From assembly GCA_958299035.1 (NCBI GenBank), contig CATQJL010000316.1:36521441-36585440 (forward strand): DNA of 64,000 nt, read 5' to 3'. Below, piece by piece: positions 33,913-44,800 of this stretch; within the stretch, counting starts at the first letter, position 1; each line of letters starts with the position of its first letter. The translations under genes were made by a program, and so were the position numbers. The notes under the pieces are model-generated. The model was given only the letters and a program-made list of their open reading frames with translations. It made no database searches and had not been told where the DNA came from. Source of the DNA: Cylicocyclus nassatus. Lineage: Eukaryota > Nematoda > Chromadorea > Rhabditida > Strongylidae.

Positions 33913-36260
33913 TTAGATGATGCCAATCTTGTTGGCACAATCTAGGGCGTCATAATCGCTCGTGAGACGAATGTACGCCTTCTTTTCCAGAAGAGGAGTG
34001 ATCAAAGTGTTTATCTGTAAATAGAAGCTGTTAGCTGACTCAGATGAGATAAGCTGTTTGCTTACCTTCTGCACATCAATGTTATAGAGCTTCTTTACTG
34101 CATTTTTAATCTGGTATTTGTTTGCCCTGACGTCAACCATAAATACGAGAGTGTTGTGGTCTTCAATCTTCTTCATAGCCGACTCGGTGGTGAGCGGATG
34201 CTTGATGATAGCAAATGTGTCCAATTTACCGCGTGCAGGAGCTGATTTACGCGGATATCTGTGCGTAGTGAATAACTCTTCAAGTATTTTGGGGATCTCC
34301 AAACACTCAAGTCTTCTATTAACATCGGTTATCCTCGCCCGATTAAGCATTGCTACAGCTCATGATTTTTGATAAACGCACTCTCGGTAAGCAAATTCCG
34401 ACATCCTTGCTTTGATTTTGAAAACTGGTTCCTGCAAATTCGAGAACTGCGCGCGATGGATTAGTAACATCTATCAATTCGTCAGCTATAGCGAATGTTC
34501 GCAATCGCGCGAGGTATGATATAGGCTGTCCGCGCTGTGCTCGGAGAGCAACGCGGTTGCGTCCACTGAAGGTACTTCATGACTGGTAGAGACGCAGAGA
34601 AAAACAGTCGGCGAGAGTGCACGAGGAAAGAAGAGTGGCGCGCAGTACACACCTTGCGCACTCTCCGCGACCAGCGCGGACGGCCTATAAAGACCATGGT
34701 TTGTCCTCAGTGCCTGCATCTAGAGAAGGCATACAGAGTCTGTGCCAAGCTTGAACTTCCTTCTTTACGGACAAAACCACCACGCGCGAACCCGCACGTC
34801 GCGCACGTACAACTGTTTTCAATACTTGGTCTTTTCTACCGTATACCTTCCAACCTCAACATGACGTGGATTGATGCGGCGCCGCCTTCGGGCCTGCGCG
34901 ACGTAGCGGACGCTCGTTTGGCGAGGCGTGGCGTGGCGAGATAAGCAATGGCGCAAGCCCGAAGCGGTGGGCGCCTCATCAATCCACGTCATGTTGAGTC
35001 TGGAAGGATACGGTAGAAAAGGCCAATACGTATTGAAAACGACTGTATGGTCTGGTCAAGCTATTGGTCCTCTGTTTTAATGACAGAGTCGCCCCGAGGG
35101 TCTCATGTAGCCGTCTCGCTTGGACCCTGTGCCGCGTCTGCGAGTAACCCCCAGGTATTTTTTCACGCTTGAGCCGCAACTGAAAGCTGCAGGCGTCGGA
35201 AAATACGTTGCGGAAACGCAAGACCCAAGCGATGCGGAGGCTGACCTGTCGACGCTATTATTGAGACAGAGAGTAGGCTCACCGACTCGATTTTGCGAGC
35301 AAAGCGCACTGCGGATTCTAGTTACCGAGATGGAGAACAGGAGTTTTACGAACCCCTTTTTATTCCAAGTAGGGCAGATCTCTTGGTCAGCAGCAACACT
35401 GGCGCATTATTTCAAAAGAATAAAAGGCAACACGCCTTGTAACCTAATTCGTTCAGCCAAAGACAATATGGGCGCGACTACGCTTAAGTCAAAATTGACT
35501 GAATCCGAATCATAGCGTGGATGAATCATCAACCGGGGAATTTCCTAGTGTAGATGTTTCTTTCTAAAAATCATTGCAAGACAACACAATCAGATTGTCT
35601 CGACGGATTACACATTATAATACTGACTATACACACAGCTTGCGATTGTCTCTTGCACGGTTTCTTGAAAAAAGGCATCTTTACCTAAGGGACCCGTCAT
35701 ACCTCGCCGAGAAACGCCCAAAAGCGCCCGAAAAAGCTCGAAAAAGCCCGAAAGAGCTGGAACGCAGAAACGAACTTTTGGTGGAATTCTGACATTATTT
35801 TGATGTGCAGACGACAGAAAATGAAGCAAAAAGACTCGGTTGCGAAATCAACAAACGCCTTAGCGTGAAAACGGAAGGGACGCTTCTGCTGTTTATTCGG
35901 GCTTTTGGGGCTTTTTTGAGCTTATTCGGGCTTCTTTGGGCATTTTTGGGCGAAGTATGACGGGTCCCTAAAAATTACCCAATTGGTGCTCCACCTGCAC
36001 GAATATCCTGATTACATTCAGCATTAAGATAATTATAGCCGCAATCACAGTCTTATGGCTCATTTGGAATAGAAATGCAATGAATTCTGTTTAGAAAAGA
36101 AAACTCACTTGGGCGCTCGTGGAGTCTTCAAGGTCTTTGGACGACGAAAGTGAACAGAGGTGCGGATTTTCTTTTTATGTACAAGCTTATTACCCCTAGC
36201 GACCTTCTTTTTAGCACTAAGAGCCTTTTGCGTGGCTGGTTTTGTTTTCGGAGGAGCCAT
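33913..36260 (-). CDS. 60S ribosomal protein uL23 (RPL23A), 3 exons, 148 aa
   Basis: Component of the large ribosomal subunit near the polypeptide exit tunnel, a docking site for nascent-chain factors. Minus-strand exons: 36260-36109 (start codon 36258-36260), 34258-34066, and 34014-33913 including the TAA. Phases close, giving 148 aa, a usual length for eukaryotic RPL23A. The lysine-rich N-terminal extension starts [11 protein letters not shown] and leads into [20 protein letters not shown]. The conserved core has [18 protein letters not shown] and [11 protein letters not shown], and the C-terminus ends [12 protein letters not shown]. Intron 1 is about 1.85 kb, long for a ribosomal protein gene, and carries two foldback elements plus a GC-rich stretch; intron 2 is 51 bp. 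The gene is divergent from the ACF1-like gene. Confidence 0.95.
34808..35047. mobile_element. Foldback repeat in rpl-23A intron 1
   Basis: About 95-bp arms in inverted orientation. The left arm carries TTTTCTACCGTATACCTTCC and CAACATGACGTGGATTGATG; the right arm carries their complements with a few changes. The loop is about 50 bp and GC-rich. It lies within a GC-rich stretch unlike the surrounding intron, consistent with a MITE-like insertion; end points and target duplication are uncertain. Confidence 0.6.
35688..35969. mobile_element. Foldback MITE with AGGGACCCGTCATAC ends in rpl-23A intron 1
   Basis: Left end AGGGACCCGTCATACCTCGC and the complement of the right end AGGGACCCGTCATACTTCGC match, and the arms continue as low-complexity GCCCRAAAA-type repeats that are complementary between arms (CCCGAAAAAGC-like on the left, GCTTTTTTGAGC-like on the right). 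About 140 bp of unrelated sequence lies between the arms. No ORF supported. Confidence 0.7.
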
Positions 36261-38854
36261 GGAGTCACCTGAAAACGTTAAGCCTGAAATTATGCAAAGC
36301 AACCAAAGGGCAACACGACGAAAACATGAAATCAATGAAATTTTCGGAATCAGAGACTTTGATCGTATTATAAACTGGCTGATATTTTCCGACTATACGG
36401 TATGATCTGATTAGCAACCTCGAAGTGTCTAGTGAAGAGCAAGAAAATGATGACTGGCTTTTCTTTACCATCTCGGTTTAAGTTCACAAGTTTATACTTG
36501 CTTAGACAACTGTTGCGCTGCAGCTATTGGGGCAGCTATACTTCTCGTAAGATCCGGATCCAGGCCGCCCCTATAATGCAGGTAAAGGCGATCGTAATGA
36601 GGGATGTCGCGAGGTATAAATCAAGCCGTGAGAGGACAACCTCCTCATTATCAACTGAGACTTCATTCAAAGCTATACGAATCTACTATCACGCTTTTTT
36701 CGCCGACAAGCAGCATTCCCTGTGGAGAAGCAAATTCATTATCCACTGACGTCAAAAGTCCTTTGAAAAGGTTGTAGTGAGAATTTGGGTGGTAATCACT
36801 GTATTCACCTAGTGCTTCATTCAATAAGATAATTATGAGCGCGAGTGATAAATGAGAAGGAGCAACACACTCCCACTTCGAGACTCGCCCCGCAATTTTG
36901 CTGTGAATGACTTGTAAGCATTTATTACTGAAACTTTGATTCTTTCAAACTGATCATATGAATGCGAAAGATGTGTATACTAACAGTGATTTCATATTCG
37001 TTTCCAAAATCGAGTGATCTGACGAAAAGGAACTAGAAGGACATACTATTATAGCTCCTCCAATTTTCATGCTATAAAGAGGGAATCTGATGATATAAAC
37101 CATACTAAACAAAGGTTGGTTGCTTCAGTAAAAAAGGGCTACCGGAAATTCAACCTATCCAAAGAATTAATTTGACCTTGGCAAACTCAAAAAAAAGCTA
37201 GCGAAGCCATGTGCATTTGCAGAATCACACAGTGATTCAACGACAGCCCATCTTCAATGCTCCCGGAAACAATTTGGAGAAATGAGGTGCTTTTATGACG
37301 TTTCTTAACACAAAATTTCATGTAAAGCGTCACGCTCTGCGACGCGCTGCGAGTGAAAGCGGAAGAGAAGAATTGAAGTTTAAACTAAGGAAAGAAGGAC
37401 TTCAAATGATTTACGTTTGGAATTGTTCCTTACGGAGACGTTTTATTCTGTCCGCGAAAAACTCTATTTCCGCAGGAAACCTTTGTGAAATCCCGTAATC
37501 AAGACAAGCAAGAAAAGTTGAGTTCGAACTCGTTGTACGGTGCAAAAGTTTGCATTTGCAGGCCGAGGAGCGCTCAGCCACACACATCCCCACATCGATT
37601 TGCCGTGTTCAAAACAGCGAAGCTATTGGAATTCATAACATTTGACTTTTGTTTGGGGTAAGATGGTTTGAATTCATTTTACCTTCAATTACTTTCTGTA
37701 CTGTGGTTTAAGCTATCTACAGATGCCTTGCCATCTTTCTGTTTCCACAATCCAAAGCTTTACGACATCAAGGCTAGTTACAAAAATCTTCAAAATACAA
37801 AGCAGATCTGTTTTTGCTCGTACAGAAGTTTGATAAGCGTATTTTCAGCTTTTTCAGCATTAGTAGAGCATATGGGTGGTGAATGCCTAAGCTCTGCGTT
37901 TTGTTATAAATCAGTCCCACAAAGATCTTTTGCAATGGAAGTTTCAAGAGAAATCCATTTCTTTTGAGATATTTCTGCAAATGCTATTCGATGCCTCATT
38001 GTTTAAGCATCAATTTCTCCATGAGCAAGGCTTTTGCTCATCTGCTGGACCAGTTTCTATTTTATAAGAGCAAACATTATCTATCTAGCATTGCAGCGTA
38101 GCTCTATTTCGAGATAGCAAATCGAAAAATCCGTTGGTAATGCTGAGTTACGTTTTTTCAAATATTTTCAATGTCCTCAAAACTGAGTTGTATCTCAATC
38201 AGGTATTTTGGCCACCTTAGTTCCTACTGCGTCATATGTTAAAGTTCATGAGTAATGCTTTCGAAAGACAGGGTTGTAACATACTTTTCTCCAGAACAAT
38301 AAAGTCTTCATCAGATTTCTCCAGCCTTGGACGCAAGAATGAAATCGCATTTTTTGCACGAGTTCACTAGTTTATTTCAGTTTTTTCAAATGATTTCGAA
38401 AAAACTCGAAACCACATAGGTTCTCTTACTCATTTTTAACTTTCGAAACTATTCTCAACACTATCCACCTCGGATTGAGGTAATTAGAATGCGGTTGGCG
38501 TGCTCTAGCGGCATGAGGCGGCAATCGCTGAACTGACGGCCGAAGACTCACAACGCCTTTAACCGACTATTTGTTTGCTAAATGCGCATATTTGAATATT
38601 CGCAGCTAATCGGAGCTCTTCTGAGGTTTATACACTTTCAGGAGATCACTCTGATCCTTTCTATCAAGTGATCTAGCACTTTCTCGCTGGAATTCTTGAA
38701 AATTACTAAAAAATCAAGGAGATATTTCCGAATGTTTTCAGGCCGTGTCTATGTGTCCCGGCCTCTTTATGTGTATCGATCTTTCACAACGCGCTGCGTA
38801 TCTCGAAACGCGAACAAATTTGTCTTTTCTATTCATTGTAGAACACTCTTCGAT
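36261..38854. other. Divergent intergenic region between rpl-23A and the ACF1-like gene
   Basis: A 2.6 kb AT-rich region that must hold the promoters of both flanking genes. Small ORFs only; no TATA box or distinctive regulatory motif could be assigned with confidence. Confidence 0.4.
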
Positions 38855-38864
38855 TACGTTTCAG
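38855..38864 (+). promoter_or_regulatory. Probable spliced-leader acceptor abutting the ACF1-like start codon
   Basis: TACGTTTCAG ends at 38864 and the ATG begins at 38865. The nematode acceptor consensus TTTCAG directly against the start codon is typical of trans-splicing, leaving the leader as essentially the whole 5' UTR. Confidence 0.6.
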
Positions 38865-41800
38865 ATGCCTTTACTGAACAAGAAACCGATTGGAAGACGT
38901 GAAGTTCCACCAAATGTAAAACTCACCGATAAGGTCTACTATTTGGAAGCAAGCAATGAGATTTTCACAAACTATGAGTAAGTTTTTAACCTTTACCTCT
39001 TACTTTTTCTGCTTTCATCTGCCCATGGGGACCTTTGTCAAGTGATCTACAGTCGCTCCTTATTTGATCTACAGATGAATTTCCGCCTTTCAGTGAGTTC
39101 TTCGAAAGAATGATCCAGTTGAATTCTACACTTTTCTCTTGTGAGTACACTGGCAAGACAGGTCTTACGTATTTCGAGGCTCTGGAATCCGAGAAACAGG
39201 CTATGGTTGGTGTTTCGTGCATTCTTGCATTTTCTGTCGTAAACTCGACTCATGTACGTATTTCTCGCTTTCGTTCGCGAAGGATGAATGAGTTGTTTTA
39301 TTTGTACATCTGCAAAATTTCTGCCTTTTTTCTTTTGGCGTTATATCATCGAAAAAATTGTGTCGTGCGGAGGGCGCACAAAAATTGATAAGGATCAAGC
39401 TTTGGCAAGATCGAACTAAAGTTTTCGGGATGAAGTATCGCGATGTCACTTTTTTTCTTATTCCTAGGGTTTTCGCAAGCATCGCAATAGAAATTCCGAA
39501 CTCTTAAAAAAAATTTTGCACTACGTAGAAGCGCTGTTTCGTCGTTTTAGACCATACAGTGACCGTTTTTTTTTCAAACTAAAGTTTTCAGCTTATCGAC
39601 TAGTACCTGTGCATTGCTATGTGCCAGCTAATCCATGAGTAGTATTATAATCTGAGAGCCCTTCTCTTACTTGATAACTTACCTCTCTGAACTTCTTGAT
39701 TCTTGGTTCAAAATTGTCTACAAAATCAGAGATAGCACTTTACAGCAAAACTGCTCCTCAATTGCGTAGCTATGTATCTATGAGTTGTTCTTTTTTTTAC
39801 TGAAAACTTTTTGCCCGAAAATTCTTCATTTCACAAGCACATCCAACTTTTAATCGGAGGACAATCAATGGTAACACACTATTCAGATACCCTTGAGCGA
39901 AGTTGCTGGGAATTTACTTCGCAAAGTCAAATTCAAATTCCTTCAAGCTTCCGATTGTTACTGCTTTTTTTTCCTTTCTTATCATATTCGTGTGAAACCA
40001 GGTCTTTCAGATTCTCTGAATGGTTTAATAGTCTCGTAGACTCTAACCTCACCTGACTCTCCAAAACTTGGCGCTGTGACTCAGCAGTATTGATATCGAT
40101 CTGCACTTAGACGTTTGTGAATGATTTGTTACCAGAGAAAACTTCAATTGCAGAAAGCACTGGGAAATTTTCCGCCACAATTGGAGCAATCTATACTGTT
40201 TCTCGTTAGGAACTACTTATGTCGAGGTCGATTCGAAGATCTGCTCAATGATGTCTCCTTATTCATGAAGGTCCGTCTTTCCTATTTTTCGGCTAGATAT
40301 GCGTTTCAGACCTTGATAGTTTTACAACTTAGGATCGCTATTTTATTGGTGAAGAATGTTCCTATGTTGATGGCACGCAAAGAGTTCCGGTAAAAATTAC
40401 TGGCGTTCAAGTGCTTCGAGATTGGCAGCCAGAAAGCGGGTTAGTTTTCTTTTTCAAAGAACTTGCCCATTGTTTGTTGCTTTTTCCAATGCTGAAATCG
40501 TATTCTTTTCAAAATCTTGTTAATCGGAGATTGATTTAAATTTTCTTCACATCCTCTACAAAGCATGTTACAGTAATGGCAAAGATCCACAGATTCCTCC
40601 ACCCGAGATATTTCGGTACTCTTTGGAATTTCTAGAAGGGAACACCCATCCGGATGCATATTTGGAAGACGATTTGGAACAAGCACTTTTCGATCATACC
40701 TGCTTGCAGTAGGTTTTCTTGCATAAGTGTGCAGTGGATCGAGATATACAAACATTTTAGTCGAGCAAGAAGTGTTTCGTCTAAACCAAAGTTGAAGCTG
40801 TTTTTGAAGAATTCATGCGTGGTGCGGAAGGGGCGCTACGATGTAAAGGTAATGTAGGGACAAACTTCATACCTTGCGTCATTCTATTTTTTTTGCTACA
40901 GGAACTCCTGTTTTCTCATTTGTTTTTTTTTTTGTTACGTAGCCTTCGTTTTTCCAGGAGAAATTCATCAATGACATAGACACTCTGACTTGGGAAAGCG
41001 CTTGCGGTGGTCCGCCTCCAAAGTTTCCTCAAACCCCGATGTTGCAACGAGGTAGACAACCCAAATCTCAGAATGCAGTTGCCTCCACCTCGTCAACACC
41101 CGCGGCGCTAGAAGGAACGTCTACAAACTTGGAAGGTTTGTTAAAGTTAAAGTTGGACCGTTATAGACGAGGGTGTAGATCATTTCTTTTTCAAAAGCGA
41201 TGCTCAGTCACGCTGAATGGTGTTTGCTCTAAGCACTTATCACTTCTAACTAATTTTTTTACAGAGACTCCAGTTGTCAACGGCACTCCGAAACCCGTAA
41301 AAGAAAAAAGGGCATACACGAGACGAAGTGACACACCCAAAGGACTGACAGAGAAGAAGCGACAGCAGGTAAATCTTGGATATTCACATATTAAGCTGAT
41401 GTTTTAGCATGTGGGAGTTGAATATCTAGAATAGCTTTTATTATCTGAGATGAAAGACTTTTTCAAAAAAAAATCTTTGAGGAGAAAGCCAAAGAAGAAT
41501 TGGTTCAAACTTCCGGAGTTGTTATGCAGTGATAAGTGTTCAAAAATTCCGGCGTCTTACAGATTTTCGCTCAGCAGGAAGAGCTTGCCTCATTGTTTGA
41601 AAACGCCAGAAAATTCGGTGTGGATTTAACCAAGTATGAGCAACAAACGCGGATACTCAACGTGCACGAGATAGCTGAGCTAAAGTTGCTGATCAAATCG
41701 TCGCGAACTCAAGTGAGTTTTAGTTAGTTATCTCTCAAATGTAATAAAGACGATGCGCTCAGGAACGTGAGCAAGCTAGAGAGGCAAAAAGGATGAAACT

Positions 41801-44800
41801 CAAAGCCAAACATGAATGGGCAAAGAAGAGGGATGATTTAGATTGTGACGATTTGAAGGTATATTAGAAATTTGTTTACTAAGTTTCAAGGGGTGCTGCT
41901 TACAGGCACTTCCCGCTTATCCTGCTCTAACTCTTCCTCCTTGGTTGAATGACGAAGAGTTGTCTGAATACCTAGCCATACTACAGTTTTTCACTGCTTT
42001 CCAGGTAGTTTACAAATTATGCATAGTAGTAGTCTTGAAAACACTCGGATGTTTCCAAGCTTTTTTTCTAGATTTGTCAAATTGCTTTTTACACCCTTTC
42101 CAAGTATACATGAACTCAAGCAAAAATTAGGACGCATAACACTGCGAAAAGACTAAATGCATCTTGCCTCGCACTTTTGAAATTCTCGTTCTGAGCCTTT
42201 GATACCATGTTACTCACAAAGAAATTTCCCTAACCCAAAATTATCCTTGATGTACTACATTTTGCATCATCTTTCTTGTCGTTTGAATTATTGAATTATT
42301 GCAACAGAACAGATATTATCATTTTTATATTTCAGGAACTTCTGCCTATCAAGGAAGTGCGAGGTAAGAGAAACTCAAGTGTACTGTAATCACAGGTATA
42401 AATGATCTTGTATTAAGGTACGCATCGAGTGAATCTAACTGATGTCATTATGGCAATTCGATGTGCTGATCCCCAATATAGCACCTACGCTGATCTCATG
42501 AAAATCCTTCTTTCGGCCAGGACTGATCGAGCAGATGAAGAAGATGGCGATGAAGGTGGCTATTTATCTCCTTCCATTTTTGACCACATAATTGGCTGTT
42601 TTCAGCTGACCTGTCTAATAAAGAAGAGATTGCCTTGATACAACTGCAGAATTGTGACCCTGATAATAAAATACATGGTGAAAGGATACGAGAAATGACC
42701 TACTTACATGAAGAAATCCGATTAACACATGGTAGGGGATTCATTTTGTTTAGGGAGGGAAAGTCAATTTTTCTTCTAGGGCAATCTTTACGACATATTC
42801 CTGTTGATTGGATGACTTTGACGGAGTTAATACGGTTAGTATTACTCACTTCCGGCTACTACACTGGACAAAGTACGCATCGCCATCGATTATTTGCCAG
42901 AGGAAACTATAAAGGGTAAAAAGAGCCATTTTGGAATATGTAGACTGTCAAATAAAAAATGTTCAGGTATGAAGATGCTGGTTACGTTTATCGCATGAAC
43001 CATCCGGAAACTATGGAGAAGCTTCGAACTGTAGGCTATCTTATAAACTCCGGTACTTCACATGATAGCTGAAAATTTTTAGGGAACAGTGTTTGACTTA
43101 ACACCGACGGAACGCTTAGATCTCATGAAAGTGGTTGTCTATCAGCTTCTCAGCTATAGCAAGGTAATTTCTCAAATTTTGAGCTTTACTTATGCGATTC
43201 GATTGTGTTCAGTTTCGCAGTCGCCAGGATGAGCGATTATTTGAGCTCTGGGAGCAAAGGAGGGAACTCAAAAAGCTGAGAAATTGGGATCAGACGCAGG
43301 AGCAGGTAAAAGAAGACGGAATTTTCTTCTCATAAATTTGCTCGAGGATGCACACTTCACCTTCACGTTTTGTTCCATAACTAAAACCTCCATCACCTGG
43401 ATGATTTTTATGCAGAAGATCCTCAAAAGATATTTTTCGAGATGTTTTCCATTCTAGGAAGCCAAAGAAGCAAGGCTTGCTCGCGAGTATGAGGCAGAGC
43501 TCATAGAAGAACAGGGTAGTGAAGCAGCTAAAGAACATCTGAAAGAGTGGCCAGCACCGTCTGAGGAAACGCTTAAGCTGAAGCATCATCTTAAAGCGAT
43601 CCGTGATTCGAGACGGGTGGACCGCGATGAGGTTGAACAAGTAGGATTTTATCACCTTTCTGCTGCATCGTTGGGTAGATTCAAAAAAGTTGATTCTAGA
43701 TGCTTCTTTCTGGCGTGGCATTCAATGAGCTGGAACTTTCCGACATTATTCTTGCTCGCGACTTGCAAAGGGACAAAGTTCAAGACGTAGAAAAGAAGCT
43801 GCTAGAAACAATATATGATCTGACAAGTGAGTTCGGTTCTACGAAGATGTTTTTTCGGTTGAGTAATGGTTAATCTAGCGATGGCCGGACAATTGCACCT
43901 GGGAAGAGACCGAGCGTTCCGGAATTACTTCCTACTTGAGTGCGTGCCCTGTCTACTCGTTGAAAATCCCATCGAAGCTGATCATGTGGGAGTATGCTTC
44001 GAGTCTACGCCTGTGGCCGATTGTGTGGGTTCGCTCTGCTTTTTCTCTTTTCTTCTATATTTCTTCCGCAGTGATCGCTCTGCTTTCCTCTCTATTTTTC
44101 CATATTTTTCTTTGGGTTCGCTTTGCTTTTCTTTCTGTTTTTCCGTAGTTTACTGTATAATGGCTATTGACACTCCCTATTCATCTGACCGAGTTCTCAG
44201 AGTAGCTTTTAGAGTGAGTATGGTAGTGAAGAAGCTACACGACAGTTTGTTTTGGGATGCTCCGGCAACATGAACACCTGTTCTGTCCATGGTGAACTCT
44301 CGAAACGAAGGCCGAGGTGGACATTTGTGGATTCTATGGAAAAAGTTGATCAGGTGAGTGTCTGTCATAGAACCTCCTGGTAATATTAACTTGTCCTCAG
44401 ATTGTTGCTGCATGTAATCCTCGTGGTTATCGCGAAATTGACCTTGCTGAAGAGATTACTTTCCATCATCCGCGAATAGCTGAGGTTATGGAGAAGGTGG
44501 TGAGCGTTTTGAAGTAAGGTTGGACTTGAATGTACTGATGGCAAAATCTGAAGGAGGCAAAGTTGGCTAATGGGCAATTCACCTCGCTTTTCATGGTAGA
44601 CCAGGCTGATCCGGCTTTGATGCAGAGTGGTGTGGAATGGGACGTCGAAATCCGAGAGCTGTTGCTTGATTTGGAGGAAAAGGTATGTTCTTACTGACAT
44701 AATTTACTCCAATCTATCGGTGCAAAAAAAACAGAGTGGTATTATTTTCGTTTTGTGCGAAAATTGCCAAGATGTTCAGATCGAGCAAGGCCTCCTTGGT

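Noticed and set aside
33658..33945. 95-codon plus-strand ORF
   Set aside because: Its end overlaps the antisense of the final rpl-23A exon, and it has no domain.
35120..35515. 131-codon ORF as a separate gene
   Set aside because: No recognisable domain, lies inside rpl-23A intron 1 in a GC-rich repeat-bearing stretch, no splice or UTR context. Kept only as a note in the findings.
44683..44779. Alternative acceptor adding about 14 residues before IEQGLLG in the ACF1-like gene
   Set aside because: An AG at about 44735 keeps the frame, but the acceptor ending at 44779 gives the spacing seen in human ACF1 (LLDIEDRIYQGTLG region).
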